From Zonotrichia leucophrys gambelii (taxonomy: Eukaryota; Chordata; Aves; Passeriformes; Passerellidae): a stretch of 64,000 bases of DNA. The notes beneath the pieces were generated by a model. It had not been told where the DNA came from, did no database searches, and was given only the letters and a program-made list of their open reading frames with translations. Every line of letters starts with the position of its first letter. Position 1 is the stretch's first letter. Position numbers and translations under genes: made by a program. The stretch covers positions 25,608,038 to 25,672,037 of the forward strand of contig NC_088173.1 in the NCBI RefSeq assembly GCF_028769735.1, written 5' to 3'. Shown here in pieces: positions 45,701 to 57,378 of the stretch.

Positions 45701-48700
45701 ACAAAAAATAATTGGGCATCTGACTTGCATTACTGTGAAAAATGTCTTCTGTCTCTCAAATGGTCCCTTGCTTCTGTATTTTCAAAACCAGTGATGTGGA
45801 AAAATTTTAAACATCAGAGTGTGAGAATGAAAATAATCAATGTATATCTTCTTGAAACCATTAATTTTCAAGCGAGATCTTTGCTTGCCTTTCTTCCTAT
45901 GACTGCAGGGAGTACCTGAAATTGAAAGAGAGACTGGGTTATGGCAGATTTTTAGTGGGAAAAGGTTAGGGTTTGGAAGACCCTCTTTCCAACTGGGAAA
46001 TTCACCCTCTCAAATTTGATCTTTCTATGAAAAAGTAATGCATGGTACTGTAACATTTTTGTATCTCAGTGGGTCTGTTTGTTTGTTTTGAAATCCCACA
46101 GCAAAACAGTTCGGCAAGTTCTGAAGGACATGCGTGCCCATAACTACGATCGCTTCTCCAAGATGGGCTCTTCCTCTGCCTACACTGGATATATCACACG
46201 TATGTAACCATGAAACTGCCTTTGAACCCTCTTTGTATTCCCCAACATTTCATTAATCCACTAGTGTAGTCACAGGTATCTTCTTTCTTTTTCAATTAAG
46301 GTGGTCCTGATGTGTCATCCACATACAGCCTCGACATCCTCTACTCTGGCTCTGGCATTTTACGGAGAAGTAACATGAACATCCGTGTTTTTGACAGAAG
46401 CACTGACCTTCATGCCATCCAGGTAACTGCCACACTGTGCACAATAACTTAGCCAGGATGTGGTCCTTTTTTCACAGCTTCTAAATCACTTCAGCTAATG
46501 CTTAAGACCATAAGGCTTGCTGCACTGGGCAGACAACAAGCCAATAACAGGGGAAAACCCCACAATGTGGCATAAGTTGCCATAAACAAAACAAGTGTTT
46601 TGTTTTTCATCATACATTGTAGTCTGCGTCTGTGTAAAGCCTACGCCGTTTCTCTGATGTAATCAGTAAAAGCTTTGTGAGTTTGTAAAATCAGGTCCCA
46701 GTTCAGGTTATGTCACAGAAGGGAAATTCAAGGAGTAGATCAAATGTACAAATCAAAGAGATTTTAATGTCTGTGTTTTAGAATTTTCTTGTTATTGGCA
46801 AGAATCTTCAGTATTATAACTCTTCTAAATTTATGCAGGACAAAAATATTGCAGTGGAACACCTTTGGTCTTTCCTCCCAACTGTCCCTGAAACATAGTT
46901 ATATGCATTAAGGAAAATGTGTTTGAAGGAAAACTTATCTTAGGATTATGATCTGCGTGTGGGTAAATCCTGCTCAGCACCTAAAGGGCAAAAACATGGC
47001 ATGAGATTATTTTATTTTCCATTTTTCTAAGTACTCTTCCTAGTTCCATTAAGTCTTACCCTCATACCTTTTCCACTACAACTACATAAATTAGAATTAG
47101 GCATTTAGACATAAAGAAAATATGTGGTGTTGTTAATAGTCTGAGTCAGGCAGCATTTTCTCATTGATTCTGTATCACTGTTCCTTCATAGGTGGTTCTC
47201 GAAGCTCAGGGTCTGGAGTCCATAATAGCTGCAACTCCTGATGAAGGCGAGGAAAACCTGGACTCCTTTGCTGGCATGTCAGCCATTCTGTTTGGTTTCC
47301 AGCTGAGACCAGTGACATTTTTCCAAGGGTATGGTGATTTAATGTCTAAAATGCTCTCGGCAACTGGAGATCCCATGAATGTGGTGAAAGGACTTGTCCT
47401 CCTCACAGATTTCTTACAGGTACTAACAGCACACTGTTTGCTTCTTTTTCTGTCTCTTAAGCACAGATGGTTCCTCCCCCACACTGCTATTGTAGGACAC
47501 CTTATTTTCTTTATTCTCAATGCTGAAACTTGACCAGTGTTACACAGGTTACCTTTACTAGGAGAGCAATAGAAAAGTCATGGGTATTTAAAACCAGAAT
47601 GAAATTACATGAAAAGCAACCTAGAACAAAGGTGAGAACAGATATTCTAGAAAATAAACCAGAAACTTAACAAAAGCAAATGCAACTGAGTTTCCTGTTG
47701 CAAACTCATGTTGCTCTCAGCTATGACCTCCCCTCCCACAGTTGCTTGTAATACACTCTTGTCCCATATGACCACCTAAGTTTTCCTCTTCACGAGTTGT
47801 CCAGGGACCTTGTGTCCAGTTAGGCAATAATTGTCAGGTGAATGAATCAGAGAAGTGTCCTTCAAAGAACAATGCTAAGAGGTCCAAATTTCAACTGTTT
47901 ATTTCTAGATAAAACAAGCAATTAAAATGAGGATTACACAGTTTTTATGCAACTGTCATCCCAAATGATTTGCTAACTTTGTGCTTAAATAGATTTACAT
48001 TGAAATATAGCTGGCTACATAATGTGTTATTGGAGGACTAAGAATCTAGACATCTCTCTCAAAGTGCAGGGTCAGCATCTTTGCTCTTCCCAAGCTGACA
48101 TCTCCTTAGGACCTGTGGATTTAACAGCTGTACTCAGCTCACAAAACATCTGCAGTCTCAAACTTTACTTTTGGCTTTTCCCATTTAATTCTTGACCAAA
48201 GAAAATGCCAGAATTAGATGATAAGAGAATCCACTCTGCTCAAAATTACACAGAAACACCCTCTGCACATGACAGGTTTTCCCATCCAGAACCCAGCTCA
48301 GCTCCTTCTAATGGTATTTTAAGTCCAGAGGGCTTCCCAAGTAGTGCCCAAATTGGCTAACTAAAGCTCATTCCAGCAGTGCTTTACAGTTCACACGCAG
48401 ATTATGGGCAAAAACTTTGCTGTGACCTATTTAACAAACAGACCGCAGAGGTGAGAAAGATAATCATGTCTAGTCCTGAGCACAGGGAGCATTTAGAGAA
48501 CTAAATATTTCCAACTGCTGTGCATGCACGAAGCTCCAGACATACTCTGGCTGAATCAGCTGGCTGGGCACCCCTAGAGCTCTGCTCGCCAGCAAATTCT
48601 CCACTCCTTGCCTTTGGAGAGCCTCTCAAAAGTCTGGGGCAGCCAGGGCTGGGACTGTGAGCCATTTTTAACAATATCAGGGTGCAGGGTTTTCAGTCAG

Positions 48701-51700
48701 TCACTGCCTTTTTGGAAGCCTTGGCAGCAGTGTCTTACCTCCACACCCCACAAGAGCAGGAATGGTTTAAAGCACTGTTGAACACAGCTTCAGGCTGAGC
48801 TCCCTTTTAAGCACAGCCCATCTTTCTAAGAATGGTCTTATAGCTACACTCCCACTCAACAGCACATCAACATGGTTTTGGCACTTCCCTGTGGCCACAG
48901 TTTGAGGGCTAAGAATAACCCAGAAGTTATATTCCTGCTAGAAAATAAACAGCTCTCATAAAACTATTTTCGAGACTCCTAGGTCACCTGCATTAAAGTT
49001 CAGCAGTGTTAATAGTTCTCCTAGGCAACACGCCTGCCACAAGCCCAGAGAAATGAAATACTGTATTGATAGGTCAGAGAAGCCATTTGAAAGCCAGACC
49101 CCAGTGGAAGGTAGCCAGTTCCCAGAGAAGTGCTTGTTGCAGCCATCTCTATGTTGCATTACAGTAAGATTGCATTACAGTGCAATACATAAAGACACGT
49201 TAAAGACACTTTCTTATTGAAACATGGCACATTTCAGCATTTTAAACAGTAAAAAATGACTGATTCTGATCTTGTGGGTCACATTTTCCACTGCAAATGG
49301 GACACAAAGCTTAAAATAGGAAAGCAAAGGAAAATACTTCTCCTTAGGAGGCTGGGTCTCTGTGATTTACACCTCCCATCAGCCTGGATTGGATTTGCAC
49401 ATGAGACGAGGGACAGGCTGAGCTATAAATAAGGAAATAGATGAGCTAGTAAAACACAAGACAAGTGCTCCTTAACTTCTCTGCTGGTTTCAGTGACAAA
49501 TACAGCTTAATTCTAGGTAGCATTTAAGTCTTGAACCATGCAGCCTTTGTAAACCCAGCCTACTTTAATATTCTTGGATGCAATGTGACAATACATCTAA
49601 AAATATCTGCTCCTCTGGTTGTGTGTACTATCTCTGCCAGCATGTATACTGTTACCTCCTCACTCATTAGCAGCTACCCACCAATCCAGTCCCAATTAAG
49701 AGCAAAGTAAAATAAAGTAAAACAAGCTTTGTGTCTACACCTAAACAGACCAACAAGGGAAGCGTTTTATGTCTCATTGCAGTCAGTATAAAAACTCCCT
49801 TTGATTTCAGAAAGGTTTCAGTTTCAATCCATGATTTTAACTTGGATGAAAATAAGAAATCAGAGCATCATATAACCACACTTGCTGGGGTCACGCTGGA
49901 TTTATAAGCCACAGCCAGCCCACTGCATTCTTTAAATCTCAAGCCCACTTTAGCAGCAACTGACTGCCAAGATGGCTCTGCCAAGCTGGTTCTGTCAAGG
50001 AAATAATTTCAAGGATAATTAACTTACCCTAAAAGGTGAAGTAAGCATGTACAGCTACCATAATTATCCGAGTCTTCGATTACAGCTGGATAACTTTAAT
50101 GTTCTGAACAAAACCCTTCCCTGATGTTGCTCCTTGCTATAGGGATTAGGAAGCTAGACTGACTCTCTGCTTGCTTCTTTCTTAAATCTTGGGACAGCAT
50201 TAGTTGGAGCCACTGGACTACTGAATAGCTAAGAAGAGAATAGAGTCTTCTAGGGTGCCTTGACATCAAAAAGGGACAGGAAATTCATATTCCCATATAT
50301 CCTATAAAGGCCTGCAACATCACAGGTGCTGAGAATACCACAGGCACAGAACTCTGAGAGGAGAGAGAAAACCATCTGTGAGACTGAAGAAGGTGTCCTG
50401 TATATGAGACACATGATCAAAAGAAGCTTTTCCCCAATTAATATTTCTTTTAAAATGGTGAATTAATCCACTAGTTCTTAGGGAAGCAGGACAAATATGT
50501 AAAGAGAGATAGATTACCAAGCTGGGTAAACCCTGAAATCTTGGCTGTGTGTCAAACCTTAAAAGGAATTAACTGCCATGACCCTGTGCTACATTACCAT
50601 TTCCAAAATTGACTTCATGGATGTGTTTCCAGTCCAGCCTTACAGGTTTCATGAAGCCATGAGCACATTTGATATTTGTTAGAAAATGCATTTAATGCCA
50701 ATTAAGGTGCATTAGCTGATGGGTTTGGCCACCCAGCCACTGAAGACGTAATTCCTGTCATATGGTGGGTTTGGAGCCACTGCACAAGTGGCAGCATCCC
50801 ACTGCCAGTACAGGGGTGCTGGTCACTCTGCACTGCACCTGTGCTGGGCTTCCAGCAAGCAGTTCAGTCTGATTCAGCTGGACTGCTGTCACAGCCTCCG
50901 TGGGGCTCGTGTGGTAGCTCTTGAGACATGATATTCCCTGCAGTGACACTCTGTGCAGAAATGATGCCAGCTGGCACACAGGGGAGAGGGGAAGGATGCA
51001 AAGTGCCTTGCTGTAGCTTCATCCCATTTCTGGGGGAGGAAGGTGCATCAGGATGTTTTGTCCATCCTTTCAGAAAATCCTTCTATTCCTTTTTGTTCCT
51101 GCAAAATGGCAAGTGGTGTGAGTGCAGGACCAAAGGGAATAAGGAAACCTCAGAGGTGTGCAGTCAGTAACCTGTGCTTTGCCATGGCTCCAGGAAATCC
51201 AGCTGCAGTCTGGGCCCACAGCCAGTGCAGAGTTCATGGGTGGGCTGGCCATCGACATCTCTGGAGGGATGGAGTTCAGCCTGTGGTACCGGGAATCCAA
51301 AACCAACGTCAAGAACCGGTGAGATACCCCCAGCACACACTGTAGCTGTAGGCACCTTAGGCTTCTGAGCCAAGGTAGCACCAATGACACAAATTTAAAT
51401 ATGAAAGACCTTGCAGATGAGTTAGAATTAAGCAACTAAATAAATAGAATGAAATAGTTATGTGCATGGGAGAATGTCTGTACTTCTCTATTCCTTTCCA
51501 CCTGGATAATACCAGTTCCCACTGGTCTTGTGTGAATTTATATACCTTTAGGTGAAGAACAGGCTGCTTTGAGGGCAGTTTTTGTTTGTGTGGTAGGACT
51601 ATTTGTAATTCAATTTCCTCTTTTTTAATGTGTTTTGAAACAATTGTAATGCCTAATTTTTTTTTGTAGGGTAGCCATGTTTGTAGCTGGTAACACCGAG

Positions 51701-52895
51701 GTGGATTCCTTCTTTGTAAAAACTGGTATGGAAACCACTTTGGAAACAGAAACAGCTTTAGACTTCATCTCCACAGTGCAGTTTTCACAGTACCCATTTT
51801 TGGTCTGTATGCAGATGGATAGAGTGGACTCTCCATTCAGGTAAGAACTAAGAGCACACACTTTCTGAAGGGTCTTTCCAGCTAGCTGCTGGAACTTTTG
51901 GTTTTCACAGACACGAGATTATCCACTGAGGCCAAATTCCAGCCTAACACAATGAAGTGCAGTGCAGGCTGTTACACACACTGACCTCTCTGCTAACCTG
52001 TTCCTCCCTGAGATTCAGAAATAACCTTTCTGAAGATCACAACTGATCAGCTCTGAATGTGCACTTCAGTCCAATTTTTTAATTTGATTTTGCAAGTGAA
52101 TTAACTGAAGTGGCAGGACAGTAGTGCCCTTGTGTGCAATCAGTTCTGATGGCGACCTCAGGTTTTGCCAGCAGTAGTTCTCTATTATGCTGTTGAGAAA
52201 GGAAGTGCAAAGCCATACATGAGCTGAAGTGGAAAGCTCTCATCATCTGCTATTTACTCATGTCAACAAAAGTACCTGGTCTGGTACTCCTGCAGCCATT
52301 GTGTTCTATCATACTTTATTAAGGCACCATTTTTCCTGAAAACTAAACAACTGTGCAATAAGGTTAAAAAGATGCTCTTCAGTAGCCAAAGAATGATGAT
52401 CAAATTTGCCTTATTGGGTATACTGCTCTCTCCTAATCCCTATTTGCTAACACCTAAGGAAGGTAACATTTGTAGAGCCTGTGCCAGATTTCCCTTCAGG
52501 TTTTTCTCATCTGAAAGATTGTTAAAAACCTGAGTATTTTAAGGCTTTGAGAACCTTCAGGAAATCCTAAGAAAACAGTGTCTGCTATTCTGCAGCTACT
52601 AAAACATCTGCTGCTTCTGTCTGCTGACTGTGGAAGGGCCACCTGGCCCGTGTGCTAGGGTTTGGTAGCGGGGTGCAAGCTGTGCCCAGACGTGCTGGTG
52701 GCAGAGCCGGTGCTGTGTCTTTGCAGGACGCACATGACCAAGTACGAGAGCCTGCCCTCCGGCAGGCGCTACACGGCCCGGAGGGGCAAGGCAGCCACGC
52801 TGGCCGGGAACGAATACCCCCTGCACCAGGAGAACTCCAACATGTGCAAGAAGGTGTTTGGCGCCAAGTCGGACTCTGCTGGCGGCTGGTTTTGA
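27703..52895 (+). CDS. MTTP: Microsomal triglyceride transfer protein large subunit
   Basis: ER-lumen protein that, paired with protein disulfide isomerase (P4HB), moves triglyceride, cholesteryl ester and phospholipid onto nascent apoB. All 18 coding exons are present: 27703-27763, 32046-32233, 32793-32936, 34803-34910, 35674-35790, 36826-36965, 37832-37982, 41323-41480, 42318-42486, 43067-43174, 44077-44289, 45301-45512, 46102-46199, 46301-46422, 47192-47419, 51194-51318, 51670-51840, 52727-52895. They sum to 2,682 nt, 893 residues plus stop (human 894), with all joins in frame. Residues 1-18 form a signal peptide ([10 protein letters not shown]...YSAS). The large lipid transfer protein fold follows: N-terminal beta-barrel (about 20-300), central alpha-helical repeat region (about 300-600; includes [14 protein letters not shown] and ILLSIGELP), and C-terminal beta-sheet lipid cavity (includes [29 protein letters not shown]). 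It ends in GWF as in human. Longest introns are 1 (4.3 kb) and 15 (3.8 kb), where I recognise no known repeat. Confidence 0.98.
35591..35633. repeat. Perfect inverted repeat, 19-bp arms, MTTP intron 4
   Basis: Left arm atctttggaaggtgttggg (35,591-35,609), 5-nt loop ggggt, right arm its exact reverse complement (35,615-35,633). It ends 40 nt before exon 5, so the hairpin overlaps the branch-point zone of intron 4. Confidence 0.95.
36424..36484 (+). repeat. Short direct duplication, MTTP intron 5
   Basis: The segment gtttgat-(c)-tgtgaacatgacaatct occurs at 36,424-36,448 and again at 36,461-36,484, differing by one base insertion. Looks like a local duplication. Confidence 0.85.
41200..41237. 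repeat. Perfect inverted repeat, 16-bp arms, MTTP intron 7
   Basis: Left arm cagctactttgagcaa (41,200-41,215), loop cagcat, right arm exact reverse complement (41,222-41,237). It lies 85 nt before exon 8. No flanking target-site duplication is seen. Confidence 0.95.
41803..41831. repeat. Perfect inverted repeat, 11-bp arms, MTTP intron 8
   Basis: attcccaggca (41,803-41,813), 7-nt loop, tgcctgggaat (41,821-41,831). Confidence 0.9.
44360..44480 (+). mobile_element. CR1 LINE fragment carrying the RT palm motif, MTTP intron 11
   Basis: In one plus frame it reads [20 protein letters not shown] then CGAV, the decayed CR1 palm motif (ND.DSGIECTLSKFADDTKL.GAV). The second catalytic Asp of FADD is Gly here, so it is dead. 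About 120 bp, beginning 70 bp after exon 11. Confidence 0.85.
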
Positions 52896-53105
52896 AAGCA
52901 GCGCCTGGGCTCCTGCTTTCCTGCGCCCCTCAGTGACTTCGGCCTGCACACACCTTACCAGCGTGGAGCTTGACCCTGCACTGCTGCATTAATGGGAAAT
53001 TTGCCATTGATTTCAACGGGCCAGCATCAAACTCTCAGTGTGTGCACAGTGTTTACATATTAACCTGTATTTAAAACTTTTGTAAAAAAAAAAAGCCCTA
53101 AGGCA

Positions 53106-53111
53106 AATAAA
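53106..53111 (+). terminator. MTTP: MTTP poly(A) signal AATAAA
   Basis: Canonical AATAAA 211 nt after the MTTP stop codon, followed at about 40 nt by a G/T-rich stretch (ggtggtgcttgttcttc). It is preceded by an A-run at 53,083-53,093. It defines a short 3' UTR of about 230-250 nt. Confidence 0.8.
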
Positions 53112-56100
53112 GACCAATTTGGTAGCTTTTCATGCACTCCCATAAGGGTGGTGCTTGTTCTTCATTTTTACTTTTTTGTGCCAAAAGCAAAAGTAATCCT
53201 TCATTTTTTTTTCTTGGGGAATACAGAAGTCTGTGTTTTTGATGTGTGGAAAGAACAATTATGATGTATAAAGAATGATTATTTATAAATGTATTTTAAA
53301 GTATTTAGGTATTTTAGGCCTATGACCGATCCCTGTTCAAATATTCAAGTACAATTAACATCCAGATAGGACCATGAATTCCTGCTTACTCAGTATTGCC
53401 TGTTTACAAAAAAGCAGGTTTTATTTTACATGATTTTAAAGCATTTTGTGGGTTTTTTTAAGCAGGCAGAACTTGATTATTATTATTTATCTTTTGGAGT
53501 TTTTTATTAACTGCTGTAGTTAAATACAATTGATTAACAGTGTGGGGTTATGTTTCCAGAAGGAACTTACAGTTGCCGTAATTCTGTTCTCATTGAAATC
53601 AATGGTGTAATTTCTGTAGCTACCAGAAGCAGGAGCAGAGTTAAGCCAATACTGGCAGCTCATCAAAATTTGTCTCCCTGTGTGTAATCAAGGCAGGTGC
53701 ATTTCAAAAAATGAGCATTCATTAAGGCAATTCAGAACTATGAAGAAGGAAAGGATCTTGAAAGAAATAGATTTTGGATGCACAGTCTAGCAAAGTGCTG
53801 AGCCAGAACATTTTCTTCTAGGTAAGTTAGGCTTGTATTTCAATGCAAAAAATAATCACTACTCAGACAAGTCCTCTGATTAAAATTACTTAGACACTTC
53901 AAGCAGTGTCTTCATAGGATATGTGAAAAAATAAAAAAAAGTTTTACATCAGCATTGCAGATTAAAAAAGAATATACCCCATCCCAGCTCAGCTGATCGC
54001 TCTGATCCATCTGATTTCATTTTTATAAGACAAGGTGGGCAAGTGCTGTTCACAAAAAAAAAAAAATGTAAAATAAAAAGGCAAGAAGAATTGCTTATTT
54101 TTTAAAATACCAAACCCAAAAGCAGCCGGGAAAAACTCATAAATTGTCATGAAAAAAAATTATTACAAGATTAAGGAAAAAAATCCAAACTCTTTTGTGT
54201 TGTAAAAGCCAAGAGTGCAGAAATCTGCAAAAATCAAACTGTTAGTGGGATGAAATGGTCTGCTTGTTGTCTTTCCTGAAAATGCTGGCACATTTCTAGT
54301 CAAAGCCTAAATAAAACAGGTAAAAATACAGTGTGAAGAAATTGTTTCCAGTCTTATTGTCTGTTACTTTCTGGGTGGGGAAAGTCTCTCATTGGGGAAG
54401 AAATGCTGTTGATTGGGGTAAGAGGAACCATTTTACTCACCTTCACAATATGAAGCAATAATTTCAATTGGCACTCAGGTCCTGGGCTCCCTCTCTAATC
54501 AGGAGACCTCCTGATTAGATGAGGATGCACCATGGGCTGGAGGTGCCTGCCCAAGCCCTCTGCCCAGAGGAGAGCTAAGAGCCAGCCACTCCTCCTCAGT
54601 GTCAATACTGCCCTCAGCATCCACTCAGTCTGCTCCCAGACTGTGAGTGTTGTAGACACTCTGATACCTCCACTGCTGTTTCAGGAACAAACTGAAGACA
54701 AACCTTTGTTATTAATACTTGCTCTTTGTGTCACACACAAACAAAAAGAAGAGCAGAGCTACTTACTTACTCTCCTGGCAAGAGGCAGTCTCCTCCTGCA
54801 GAGACCTGACACCCTAAATACAGAAGGTGGACAATGAAATAGCTGCCATCACTCTTCTACTTGCAAAGAGTTGAGATATCAACAGATGACTTAGGCTTGC
54901 CTATCAATTTACCCAAAATCAGATTAAAAAGGTTCTAGATAATGCAGTTTATATCTGTAAGATCTTTGTCTGATACCAGCAATCCTTACATCATACCAGC
55001 AAAGCTTACCCCTTCTCAATTGTGTCAAATTGAAGAACCAGCCAGTAAAGGGACATTGTGGACCTCCCACAGCTTTGACACTTAAACAGAGCCCCTGAGA
55101 CCCCCACTGTTCCTTCAGAAGGGATAAGTGTCCTTGTGGATACCCCGTGGCATGGCAGCAGATGCTTCTGAGGCTATCTGATCCCAACAGCTGGACATAA
55201 TGGGGATTCCAGGAGAGGTTTAGTCCAGCAGCTGGGTAGTGGAAGGCCATGGCTTCCTTACTGGGGCTCCATAGCTACGGAAACAACAAAAGTAACAAAC
55301 TTCTAAAAATAAGGTGAAATGAATACATTGCTCCAGCCTGCATTTGAAGGGAAAACACATTTAGGGTTATAAACAAAGCAAATGCTCTATTTATCCAATT
55401 AGTGGGGGTTAATCAAGATGTAAAATACGTATTTAATAGTGGTATTACATATACTTTTAAGTAATCAGTAGTGGTAGCAATTAAACAATAATTCATACCT
55501 GGAGTTCAGAGAAGGAAACAAATGCTCAGTCTTTTCTAATTGGAAGCCACAGAAGGAATAGTGCAATGAAAATCCAGCTAAGTCCAAAAAGCAACCCACT
55601 TGCAATAGAGACTTGGAAACTTTCCCCTTCAGGTTTTTTGAACAGTGTTTTTCAACTACTCTTAAAAAAATATTCATATATATAGAGATACAGTTTGGGT
55701 TTGGCAGGCAGATTACATGTTCTCAACAGCAACAAGCCTAAGGGTCAGCAATTCTAATATAGATGCCATTTTTTTTGTTTGAGTTTTTAGGTTTTTTTAG
55801 TGTTATGTTCTATGTTTGGGTAACTTGTTTAGATCTGACATCAAGGAATTATTTGCTTCTCATTTTACTTTGTTTCTACTCCTTTTCACAATAGAGTTGC
55901 ACTTTTACCGTCATTCAGACCAGTGATATTTTAACGACTATGTAGAAACTTATAAGATTTTCTCCAACAATCCTTGAAAATCCCAGACATATTCCACCTT
56001 TCAGTTTATTTAAGGTATTGTAAGAAATCCTCATACTTTAATTTCAGTAGATTCATGTGGTGTGAGGCAGTTTGTGTGTGGACAAACACTGGTTGCATTA

Positions 56101-57252
56101 CTGGGCTTCTTAAGGAAAGGTTAAAGTTCATGTCTCTCAGTTTATTTACTTTTGACCTCTCTTTTGTGGAGGTTTCAGCCTCATTTTTCCATCTATTGTG
56201 AGAAACCAGCAGTGCTGTGAAAATCTTGTAACAGATCTCCACTGAAATCAGGCTTCAGGAGCTCTCCTTCAAGATAAGCAGTTCCCAAATTTTCCAGTTG
56301 ACAACCCCAGGTCCCTTTGCAATTTTGGACTTCTCTGAATTTAATAAAGTGATCCAAGGCCTTTCTCTCTGCTCTACACACCCACTATTATTTTGTGTCT
56401 GTTTTGGTCACCCTTTATCTCCTGGTAGCCCAACTTGCTTCAGTTTTCCTTTAAGCGGAAGTGTTCTTTTAAACTGCAAAAGTAATAGTTCAGTTTTCAA
56501 GTCTATTCTGGGATTTTCTGGTGTTTGATTCATGCTTTTTTAAACACTTGGACTTAACAATAGAAACCTTTTCAGTCTCCATGAAGATAGAAGGAAAACA
56601 CTAAAGCAGCAAAAGATTTTTCCTAGTTACAGTTCAAGCAATAATGCTATCCACTAATAAACTCATGTTTGCTTGTATGCAAATGTTAGGCAATGAAATA
56701 ACATGGAGAGTGAGCAGAAAAAAGTTATTTACTCCACCAATTGCTCTCTCTGAACACGTTACAACATACAAAGATGCAGTTCTTTGGATACCCAAATCCA
56801 TTCACCAGTCAAAGTTAGTTCACTGAAACTGGGGAGTTTTTTCTTAAATTATACTTGGGTAAAAAAATAAGCAATGCCAACTTCCCTTTGTTGTAAGAGG
56901 AAAGAATAAAGAGAGATCAGGTCAGAAGGAGACTTTCAATACTGAGACAAACTCAGGGAGACTCTGAATGCAGGGTTTTTGATCAGCTCTCTGGTGTAAT
57001 CCCTTCTTCTGTTGCTGTTTACATGTTGAACCAAGCAGTGCCTCTGTTTTCACTTGTTCTGCACAACCCCCAAGGTAACTTTGCAAATATACAACCAGGC
57101 AGGACTGCAGGCTTACTTGCAGTGTGTCTTTTACTGAAAAATACATTTTATTTATCATAACATTCAAGAGAAAAAACAAAAACAAAAACAACAAACCCCA
57201 ACATAATACAAATGCCAACTCATTCAGGTACAAACTTTGGTACTTGGCAGAT
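53112..57252. other. Intergenic DNA downstream of MTTP, no gene recognised
   Basis: AT-rich with several A-runs (for example 54,055-54,066). One 11-bp palindrome at 54,495 is listed separately. A minus-strand AATAAA at 57,147-57,152 could serve the candidate exon at 57,253-57,378. Confidence 0.5.
54495..54518. repeat. Perfect inverted repeat, 11-bp arms, 3' of MTTP
   Basis: ctaatcaggag (54,495-54,505), 2-nt centre, ctcctgattag (54,508-54,518). Almost a continuous palindrome. Confidence 0.9.
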
Positions 57253-57378
57253 TCAGACGCTCTGTTCTTCCGTGGCAGTGACGCTCCGAAGTTCCCGCCG
57301 TGCAATTCCCAGAGCGCTGACGCCGTCCTTCAATCCCAGGCCCACGGCACCCTGCAGTGGGATCACTTTGGGTTTCAG
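57253..57378 (-). other. Candidate terminal coding exon, unidentified
   Basis: A CpG-containing island of coding-like sequence. In one minus frame, 41 codons run from an AG at 57,379-57,380 to TGA at 57,253-57,255. The peptide includes LKPKVIPLQGAVGLGLKDGV and ends RELRSVTATEEQSV, with strongly G/C-biased third positions. A minus-strand AATAAA (57,147-57,152) lies about 100 nt beyond the stop, so the arrangement resembles a last exon. The acceptor is weak (poor pyrimidine tract). In human, C4orf54 lies downstream of MTTP on the opposite strand, so its 3' end is one possibility; I do not remember that protein well enough to confirm it. Confidence 0.25.

Noticed and set aside
52599..52949. Minus-strand 116-codon frame opposite MTTP exon 18
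   Set aside because: A shadow of the GC-rich last exon of MTTP on the other strand.
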